A DNA stretch of 64,000 bases from Furfurilactobacillus milii (GTDB taxonomy: Bacteria > Bacillota > Bacilli > Lactobacillales > Lactobacillaceae), in assembly GCF_021654115.1 (NCBI RefSeq), contig NZ_JAIWJF010000001.1:124001-188000 (forward strand), given 5' to 3'. The position numbers and the translations under genes were made by a program. The notes beneath the pieces were generated by a model. The model worked only from the letters and a program-made list of their open reading frames with translations. It was not told the origin of the DNA and did not search any database. This document shows, piece by piece, positions 57,977 through 64,000 of this stretch. Position 1 is the first letter of the stretch; each line of letters opens with the position of its first letter.

Positions 57977-58024
57977 ACTCCTTACTCGTTTGAAAAACAG
58001 CGGGTCAAAAGTCCATAAGGAGGT
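57977..58024 (+). promoter_or_regulatory. rpsF leader with SD-sequestering pairing
   Basis: CTCCTTA (57978-57984) is complementary to TAAGGAG (58016-58022), which contains the rpsF ribosome site. The S6/S18 operon of many bacteria is autoregulated through such a leader, so S6:S18 feedback is plausible. The consensus protein-binding loop was not verified. Confidence 0.45.
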
Positions 58025-58033
58025 AGACAGTCA

Positions 58034-58333
58034 ATGTTAGCAACTAAGTATGAAATTACTTATATTGTTCGCCCAGATCTTGATAGTGAAGCTAAGCAAG
58101 CCTTAGTTGAACGTTTCGACAAGATTTTGACAGACAATGGTGCACAAATTGCTGATTCAAAAGACTGGTCAACTCGTCGCTTTGCGTACGAAATTGGAGG
58201 CTTCAACGAAGGTACTTACCACGTTGTAAACCTAACCACTGACCAGGCTGAAGCTTTAAACGAATTTGATCGTTTGGCTAAAATCAGCGATGGCATCTTG
58301 CGTCACATGATCGTTAAACGTGACGACAAGTAA
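58034..58333 (+). CDS. rpsF: 30S ribosomal protein S6
   Basis: A 99-residue S6 protein: [23 protein letters not shown], the conserved [24 protein letters not shown], and [10 protein letters not shown] at the end. It binds 16S rRNA with S18. AAGGAGG precedes the ATG and can be masked by the leader. First gene of rpsF-ssb-rpsR. Confidence 0.97.
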   Translation: MLATKYEITYIVRPDLDSEAKQALVERFDKILTDNGAQIADSKDWSTRRFAYEIGGFNEGTYHVVNLTTDQAEALNEFDRLAKISDGILRHMIVKRDDK

Positions 58334-58369
58334 ACAAAACAAAAATTTTAAGAGAGGAGCACTACAACT

Positions 58370-58912
58370 ATGATTAATCGCGCAGTTCTTACCGGACGCT
58401 TAACCCGTGACCCTGAAGTTCGTTACACACAATCAGGAGCAGCTGTTGGTTCATTTACGTTGGCAGTGGACCGTCAGTTCACTAACCAACAGGGCCAACG
58501 AGAGGCTGATTTCATCAACTGTGTAATCTGGCGTAAGTCAGCGGAAAATTTCGCTAACTTCACGCATAAGGGTTCACTAGTTGGTATCGAGGGCCGGATT
58601 CAAACCCGGAACTACGAGAACCAACAGGGCCAGCGCGTTTACGTCACTGAAGTGGTCGTCGAAAACTTTGCCTTACTAGAATCCCGTTCTCAATCTGATC
58701 AACGGACTTCTGGTAACACAAACGACAACGGCGGCTACAACAATAATGCTCCTCAATCAGGAAGCGCCAATCCGTTTGGCGGCACTGGTAATAATGGCGG
58801 GAACAATGCGGGTAATGCTGCACCTTCCAGTCAAACAAGCCAGGCCCCTGCTGATCCTTTCGCTGGTAACGGTGAAAGCATTGACATCTCGGATGACGAC
58901 CTTCCATTCTAG
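58370..58912 (+). CDS. ssb: Single-stranded DNA-binding protein
   Basis: A 180-residue SSB. The OB fold is [35 protein letters not shown]...[19 protein letters not shown] Gly/Asn-rich linker leads to the acidic tip [11 protein letters not shown], which recruits partner proteins. AGAGGAG precedes the ATG. In the usual place between rpsF and rpsR. Confidence 0.97.
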   Translation: MINRAVLTGRLTRDPEVRYTQSGAAVGSFTLAVDRQFTNQQGQREADFINCVIWRKSAENFANFTHKGSLVGIEGRIQTRNYENQQGQRVYVTEVVVENFALLESRSQSDQRTSGNTNDNGGYNNNAPQSGSANPFGGTGNNGGNNAGNAAPSSQTSQAPADPFAGNGESIDISDDDLPF

Positions 58913-58937
58913 TCTCAGAAGATAGGAGGATCATATC

Positions 58938-59180
58938 ATGGCAGATCAACGTCGTCGTGGTGGTAACCGTCGTCGCCGTAAGGTAGACTTCATCGCCGCA
59001 AACCACATCGAATACATCGATTACAAAGACACTGAATTGTTGCAACGGTTCATCTCAGAACGAGGCAAGATTTTACCTCGTCGGGTGACTGGTACGTCCG
59101 CTAAGAACCAACGTCGTTTGACGGTGGCAATCAAGCGTTCACGGATCATGGGCTTGCTTCCATTCGTAGCCGAAGACTAA
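58938..59180 (+). CDS. rpsR: 30S ribosomal protein S18
   Basis: An 80-residue basic protein: [44 protein letters not shown] with the family LxxFxSERGKIxPRR motif, and [21 protein letters not shown]. It pairs with S6 on the 30S platform. It starts 25 nt after ssb with AGGAGG. Confidence 0.97.
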   Translation: MADQRRRGGNRRRRKVDFIAANHIEYIDYKDTELLQRFISERGKILPRRVTGTSAKNQRRLTVAIKRSRIMGLLPFVAED

Positions 59181-59194
59181 TCAATGTTCTAACA

Positions 59195-59220
59195 AACAGT
59201 CCTTATGGGGCTGTTTTTTT
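59195..59220 (+). terminator. Terminator after rpsR
   Basis: AACAG-TCC pairs with GGG-G-CTGTT, then a run of seven T. Confidence 0.8.
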
Positions 59221-59331
59221 GTTTTCATTTTTTATGTTTGTCAAGGTGACCACGGAGTGACACACGCCGTGTATTGGTTGCGTTAGATGTGATAAACTGG
59301 TAACAGGACTTTATGGAAAGGAACGAACAAC

Positions 59332-61359
59332 ATGAGGCAATTACTTGCACGGTTTCGTTTGCCTGTATTCATGCAAAACACGCGATTGCGGTGGATTGCA
59401 TTTTATGGGTTGGCGCTCGGCCTGTTAGGTGTTATTACGGCATTTATGTTGAATTGGATATTCGGGCTCATTGTGTTGATCGCAGCCGTTGTCGTGTTGA
59501 TCGTCATTTTCAATACTCTGCAGGAGATCAGCATCGATACGCAAGAGTTCATCGCCGATTTATCCTATCGCATTAAACGTGGTGAACAGGAAGCACTGAT
59601 TGAAATGCCAATGGGCGTGCTGATTTTCAATGATCATCAACGCGTCGCTTGGATTAATCCATATTTACAGGCCTATTTTGGCGATACAGAAGTGTTAGGG
59701 AAGAGCATTGCTAGCGTGGATCAAACGTTGGCTGATGCGATTGAAGCACACGCAAAAGATGAAACATACACTACAATTACGTGGGCTGATAAGCAATTTT
59801 ACTTGCTCGTTCAACCAGAATTAAACGTTGTGTACCTGATGGATGTCAGTCATTACGCGCAGATTGAACGTGACTACCATAATGAACAACTTGTTCTTGG
59901 AATTATTTCATTGGATAACTACGATGAAGTGACTCAAAGCATGAGTGATTCAGATATTTCAACACTTCGTAATTATGTGACGAGCACACTGACAGACTGG
60001 ACTAAAGATTTCAATACGTACCTGCGCCGTTTGAATTCAGATCATTATTTATTAGTTGGCCATTTGAGTGACTTGGAAAATTTGGAAGCTGATAAGTTTA
60101 AGATTCTCGACACGATTCGTGAAACCACTTCTAAACAGAACTATCCGCTCACTTTGTCTATGGGATTAGCTTATGGACAGAAAGATATCAATCGTCTGGC
60201 TAGCTTAGCTCAGAGTAATTTGGATTTAGCCCTTGGTCGTGGTGGTGACCAGGTTGTCGTTAAAGCTGAAAATGAGGAAGCTCGTTTTTACGGCGGTAAG
60301 ACGAACCCAATGGAAAAACGGACGCGTGTGCGTGCCAGAATGATTTCTCAGGCATTACAGGAATTATTTAGTCAATCAGACCAGATATTTGTTGCTGGTC
60401 ACCGAACGCCTGATATGGACTCATTAGGGGCATGCCTGGGGATTAGACGGATTGCACAGATGAACGGTAAGAAATGTTGGATTATTCTGGATGAGGCACA
60501 ACAGTCCCATTCTGATATTCAACGTTTGCTACAGTCCATTGATAATTATTCGGAAGTAAAAGATGCGATCATCACGCCCGCAGATGCTGCTAATCGGGCC
60601 ACTGATCAAAGTTTATTGATTATGGTGGATCATTCTAAACCATCTATGTCGATGGCTGAGAGCGTGTATGACAAGCTTCAGAATCGAACTGTGATTATTG
60701 ATCATCATCGTCGAGGTGAAGAATTCCCCGAAAACCCAATTTTGGTTTACATTGAACCTTATGCAAGTTCAACTTGTGAGTTGATTACAGAGATGTTAGA
60801 GTATCAACCACAGGAAGCAAATGCAATGAACAAAATTGAAGCGACAGCAATGCTATCCGGGATTGAAATTGATACTAAAAATTTCACGAATCATACCGGT
60901 ACGCGAACGTTCGACGCAGCCAGCTATTTGCGATCAGCTGGTGCCGATGCAGAACTGATTGTTCAATTTAATAAGGAAAATCCAGACAGTTACATGCAAC
61001 GTAATCACCTCATTAGCCGAGTTGAACTGATTAATGAGAGCGCGGCATTGATTGCTGGAGAGGACGGCACCACATATGATTCAGTAACGGCGGCCCAAGC
61101 TGCTGATTCGTTGCTAAATATGGCAGGCGTCGAAGCCTCGTTTGTTATCACTAAACGTGCTGACAACCGGGTTGGTATTTCTGCTCGTTCTACTGGTGAG
61201 GTTAACGTGCAGGTCATTATGGAACAAATGGGCGGTGGCGGTCATTTACAAAACGCAGCCACACAGATTGAAAATCAAAGTGTTACCGAAGTTCGTCAAG
61301 AATTATTGAACATTCTCAATAATCAGGCGGCAGAAGCGACACAGGATGCAAAGGAGTAA
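59332..61359 (+). CDS. gdpP: GdpP, cyclic-di-AMP phosphodiesterase
   Basis: A 675-residue membrane enzyme. Two N-terminal helices ([37 protein letters not shown]) are followed by a PAS-like domain and a degenerate GGDEF domain. The DHH/DHHA1 phosphodiesterase has [15 protein letters not shown] and [12 protein letters not shown], and the C-terminal [14 protein letters not shown]. It hydrolyses c-di-AMP, controlling osmotic balance and wall stress. AAAGG precedes the ATG. It is 5 nt from rplI, the standard arrangement. Confidence 0.95.
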   Translation: MRQLLARFRLPVFMQNTRLRWIAFYGLALGLLGVITAFMLNWIFGLIVLIAAVVVLIVIFNTLQEISIDTQEFIADLSYRIKRGEQEALIEMPMGVLIFNDHQRVAWINPYLQAYFGDTEVLGKSIASVDQTLADAIEAHAKDETYTTITWADKQFYLLVQPELNVVYLMDVSHYAQIERDYHNEQLVLGIISLDNYDEVTQSMSDSDISTLRNYVTSTLTDWTKDFNTYLRRLNSDHYLLVGHLSDLENLEADKFKILDTIRETTSKQNYPLTLSMGLAYGQKDINRLASLAQSNLDLALGRGGDQVVVKAENEEARFYGGKTNPMEKRTRVRARMISQALQELFSQSDQIFVAGHRTPDMDSLGACLGIRRIAQMNGKKCWIILDEAQQSHSDIQRLLQSIDNYSEVKDAIITPADAANRATDQSLLIMVDHSKPSMSMAESVYDKLQNRTVIIDHHRRGEEFPENPILVYIEPYASSTCELITEMLEYQPQEANAMNKIEATAMLSGIEIDTKNFTNHTGTRTFDAASYLRSAGADAELIVQFNKENPDSYMQRNHLISRVELINESAALIAGEDGTTYDSVTAAQAADSLLNMAGVEASFVITKRADNRVGISARSTGEVNVQVIMEQMGGGGHLQNAATQIENQSVTEVRQELLNILNNQAAEATQDAKE

Positions 61360-61364
61360 CAACG

Positions 61365-61817
61365 ATGAAAGTTATTTTTACGGAGGATGTTCGTGGCCGT
61401 GGCAAGCGCGGTGAAGTCAAAGAAGTACCAGATGGGTTTGCTCAAAACTTTTTGATTAAGACAGGTAAGGCAAAAGCGGCAACCGCAACTGCCATGAGCC
61501 AACTTAAAGGCCAGCAACGTGCTGAAGCTCGCGAAGAAGCAGCCGAATTAGCAACGGCTCAGGAATTGAAACAGAAATTAGAGGCTGATGAAACAGTTGT
61601 TGAAATTAAGGCCAAAGCTGGTTCAGATAGTCGTCTATTTGGTTCAATTCCCTCAAAACAGATTGCTCAGGCATTAAATCAACAATTCAATATTAAGTTA
61701 GATAAGCACAAGATCGAATTGCCGGATCCAATTCGTGTGCTCGGTTATACGAATGTGCCAGTTAAACTACACAGCCAAGTGACTGCGAAGATTCGTGTGC
61801 ACGTGGTTGAACAATAG
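61365..61817 (+). CDS. rplI: 50S ribosomal protein L9
   Basis: A 150-residue protein: [31 protein letters not shown] (N-terminal rRNA domain), a long helix, and the C-terminal domain [27 protein letters not shown] lies at the end of gdpP, 5 nt apart, so the two are cotranscribed. Confidence 0.96.
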   Translation: MKVIFTEDVRGRGKRGEVKEVPDGFAQNFLIKTGKAKAATATAMSQLKGQQRAEAREEAAELATAQELKQKLEADETVVEIKAKAGSDSRLFGSIPSKQIAQALNQQFNIKLDKHKIELPDPIRVLGYTNVPVKLHSQVTAKIRVHVVEQ

Positions 61818-61835
61818 TTATTAAGGTATTTTGAC

Positions 61836-61865
61836 CGCACTATTTCCCGGGAAATGGTGCGTTTT
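61836..61865 (+). terminator. Terminator between rplI and dnaB
   Basis: CGCAC-T-ATTTCCCGGGAAAT-G-GTGCG forms a nearly loop-less stem (61836-61861) followed by TTTT. Probably partial, since dnaB follows within 40 nt. Confidence 0.65.
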
Positions 61866-61897
61866 GTTATTTTGGTTCAGAATCAAGTGGAGATAGC

Positions 61898-63280
61898 ATG
61901 GATAATGTAGATTTGCGGGAACAAACCCCGCCACAAAACATTGAAGCAGAGCAGGCCGTTTTGGGGGCCATTTTCTTAAGTAATGACGCCATGCCTGAAG
62001 CGATGGAATATCTCCAAGCTGAGGACTTTTACCGTCGAGCACATCAGATTATTTTTCAAACGATGATTGATTTGAACAATAACGGCAGTGTTGTTGATGC
62101 TGTGACAGTTAACGATGCCCTTACTGCTAACGCACAAATTGATGACGTTGGTGGTGTGACTTACATTGCTGAGCTGGCGCAGGCAGTGCCAACTGCAGCG
62201 AACGTCGTTTACTATGCCAAGATTGTTCAAGAAAAGGCTTTGCTACGTCGTTTGATAAAGACAGCGACAGACATCGTTACCCGTTCGTATAATGAAGAGG
62301 ATGATGTTTCGACACTGCTTGAGAATGCCGAGACAGAAATCATGAAGGTGGCCGACGATCGCAATAGTGGTGGTTTTAAACCGATTGCGGACGTGTTAAA
62401 TCAGGCCATGAATACCGTTAACGAGTTGTCGAAGAATGGCGACGAAATTACCGGTTTAGCTACCGGCTTTCATGAACTGGACAAGATGACGACTGGATTC
62501 CATGACGACGAATTGATTATCCTTGCTGCTCGTCCTGGTGTTGGTAAAACAGCGTTTGTTCTGAATATCGCCGAAAACGTGGCGACAAAGACGAATAAAA
62601 CGGTAGCTTTGTTTAGTCTTGAAATGGGAGCTGAATCGTTAGTCAACCGGATGCTTTGTGCTGAGGGTAGTATCGATGCAAACCATTTGAGAACAGGACA
62701 GCTGACTGATGAAGAATGGCAGAACCTCGTTGTTGCCATGGGCGCACTATCTAAGACCAGTGTTTACATTGATGACACACCTGGTAACCGGATGGCTGAA
62801 ATTAGTGCAAAGTGTCGTCGTTTGGCCAAAGAACATGACCTAGGGATTGTTATTGTCGATTACCTTCAGTTGATCGAAGGTGGGAACAAAGAAAACCGAC
62901 AGCAAGAAGTTTCTGATATTTCCCGTCAGTTAAAGAAATTGGCTAAGGAATTACGTGTACCAGTTATTGCTTTGTCACAACTATCTCGTGGTTTGGAACA
63001 ACGACAGGATAAACGACCAGTGTTATCTGATATTCGTGAATCTGGTTCAATCGAACAAGATGCCGATATTGTTGCCTTCTTGTACCGTGATGACTACTAT
63101 GAACGTGACAACGATGATGAGGATAATGACAATGATCCGCGTGATGATGAGGATCAAAACGTTGGGGAAGTTGAAGTCATTATTGAAAAGAACCGTTCTG
63201 GTGCCCGGGGAACTGTCAAATTGCTATTTGTTAAGTCGTATAACAAGTTCTCAAACATTGCGTATAACGCGCAAAACTAA
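61898..63280 (+). CDS. dnaB: DnaB (DnaC), replicative DNA helicase
   Basis: A 460-residue hexameric helicase. The N-terminal domain begins PPQNIEAEQAVLGAIFLS; the RecA-like domain has Walker A ARPGVGKTAF, FSLEMGAESLVNRMLC, Walker B IVIVDYLQLI, and SQLSRGLEQRQDKRPVLSDIRESGSIEQDAD. Between residues 402 and 425 the usual short loop has an acidic Asp/Asn/Glu-rich insert. The final AYNAQN is short. GGAG precedes the ATG. Confidence 0.96.
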   Translation: MDNVDLREQTPPQNIEAEQAVLGAIFLSNDAMPEAMEYLQAEDFYRRAHQIIFQTMIDLNNNGSVVDAVTVNDALTANAQIDDVGGVTYIAELAQAVPTAANVVYYAKIVQEKALLRRLIKTATDIVTRSYNEEDDVSTLLENAETEIMKVADDRNSGGFKPIADVLNQAMNTVNELSKNGDEITGLATGFHELDKMTTGFHDDELIILAARPGVGKTAFVLNIAENVATKTNKTVALFSLEMGAESLVNRMLCAEGSIDANHLRTGQLTDEEWQNLVVAMGALSKTSVYIDDTPGNRMAEISAKCRRLAKEHDLGIVIVDYLQLIEGGNKENRQQEVSDISRQLKKLAKELRVPVIALSQLSRGLEQRQDKRPVLSDIRESGSIEQDADIVAFLYRDDYYERDNDDEDNDNDPRDDEDQNVGEVEVIIEKNRSGARGTVKLLFVKSYNKFSNIAYNAQN

Positions 63281-63294
63281 AGTGACAACCAATA

Positions 63295-63329
63295 AAACGG
63301 GCGTGCATCGATATGATGTGCACCCGTTT
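63295..63329 (+). terminator. Hairpin after dnaB
   Basis: AAACGG(GC)GTGCA pairs with TGTGCA-CCCGTTT around a short loop. Only a weak T tail follows, so termination is uncertain. Confidence 0.55.
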
Positions 63330-63381
63330 ATCATTACTAATCAATCATTATTTCCGGGGAAATAAATTGGAGGGAAGACCG

Positions 63382-64000
63382 ATGCAACAACAAGTTACTG
63401 GGAAAGAAATTAAGCTGCCATGGTTATTAGTTGCCGGGCTGCTCAACAATATGGGACAAAGTTTTATTTGGCCATTAACAACCATCTATATTCATGATGC
63501 ACTTCATGAATCATTAACGGTCGTTGGACTTGTATTGTTGTTTAACTCAACTGCAAATATCATTGGTGCTTATTTAGGTGGCTGGCTGTTTGATCGTGTT
63601 GATGCTTATAAGCTGACGTTGATTGCGACAGTTTATGAGTTTATTGCCACGGCCTTCTTGATTTTTTGGCATGGGTGGCCGGCCTTTCCAATAGGTCTTG
63701 TATTTATGGGCTTTGGTAGTGGACTTTTGATCACGCTGATTAATTCTTTAGGAACGACCATTAAAAGTCGTGACGGTCGATATGTGTTCAACATGATCTA
63801 CTTTATGCAAAACCTTGGGGTTGTCTTTGGAACCATGATGGTTGGTTTTGTTTATGAACACGGCGTTCAGTATCTATTCATTATCACAGCCGCAATGTAT
63901 GTGGCCTACTTCTTCATCGCGATGACGCAATTTAATGTAGATAGTGTACGGGCCCATGCAGCCCATGCCAAGCAGACTAAGAGCAAAATCAAGTTGCCTA
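63382..64000 (+). CDS. MFS transporter (partial, C-terminus outside window)
   Basis: 206 codons to the window edge, starting MQQQVTGKEIKLPWLLVAG with GGAGGGA upstream. Helices alternate as in the first half of a major facilitator: WPLTTIYIHDALHESLTVVG, GAYLGGWLFDRVDAYKL (motif A position), GFGSGLLITLINSLGTTIKS, and NMIYFMQNLGVVFGTMMVGF. The pattern suits multidrug or sugar exporters of the MDR type; no substrate can be assigned. It may be transcribed with dnaB. Confidence 0.85.
   Translation, partial: MQQQVTGKEIKLPWLLVAGLLNNMGQSFIWPLTTIYIHDALHESLTVVGLVLLFNSTANIIGAYLGGWLFDRVDAYKLTLIATVYEFIATAFLIFWHGWPAFPIGLVFMGFGSGLLITLINSLGTTIKSRDGRYVFNMIYFMQNLGVVFGTMMVGFVYEHGVQYLFIITAAMYVAYFFIAMTQFNVDSVRAHAAHAKQTKSKIKLP

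Overview
The window is a chromosomal-origin region of a low-to-mid GC Gram-positive bacterium, most likely a member of the Lactobacillaceae. The evidence is the order rpmH-rnpA-yidC / oriC / dnaA-dnaN-yaaA-recF-gyrB-gyrA / rpsF-ssb-rpsR / gdpP-rplI-dnaB, strong AGGAGG ribosome sites, an LPxTG surface protein with a KxYKxGKxW-like signal, a PyrR-type pyrimidine attenuator and class 1B dihydroorotate dehydrogenase. I cannot name the species from the sequence. Replication starts near 47.5 kb. Most genes to the right read + and the core genes just left of the origin read -, so essential genes are co-directional with replication.

Left part (1-17.7 kb): the end of a suf Fe-S assembly operon (sufC, partial sufD) diverges from feoA-feoB and a small Cys-rich Feo membrane protein, with a DtxR-like operator between them. 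Then come a DUF1097 membrane protein, an inverted-repeat element, a preTA dihydropyrimidine dehydrogenase pair, and an operon of PotBCA-like ABC transporter, substrate-binding protein and adenine deaminase. At 14.1-17.7 kb an operon of aminotransferase, D-2-hydroxyacid dehydrogenase and PfoR-family membrane protein is preceded by an unannotated 23-residue leader peptide. The leader is packed with Phe/Tyr/Trp codons and is followed by mutually exclusive hairpins and a terminator. It looks like a ribosome-mediated aromatic amino acid attenuator and is the most interesting signal in the window.

Middle (17.8-37.6 kb): a glutamate/aspartate-type symporter lies behind inverted PurBox-like sites. 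A giant LPxTG adhesin (about 2,706 residues if intact) is split by an 8-bp tandem duplication. An MFS transporter and pyrF-pyrE-pyrD follow, the latter behind a PyrR attenuator. Next are a remnant of an MMPL/RND transporter, a UDP-GlcNAc 2-epimerase, and a tightly packed cassette of two PlsC-like acyltransferases flanking two GT8 glycosyltransferases.

Origin region (37.7-64 kb): mnmG, mnmE and jag, then an inserted group (coaBC, a tandem-repeat TMEM175-like channel and a divergent MarR regulator) separating jag from yidC, rnpA and rpmH. DnaA boxes occur in clusters on both sides of dnaA. Four parS-like sites lie on the left arm within 30 kb of the origin. To the right run the replication and topoisomerase genes, a YbjQ protein, the S6/SSB/S18 operon with a possible SD-sequestering leader, the c-di-AMP phosphodiesterase gene gdpP, rplI, dnaB and the start of an MFS transporter. 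No tRNA, rRNA, insertion sequence or CRISPR array was seen.
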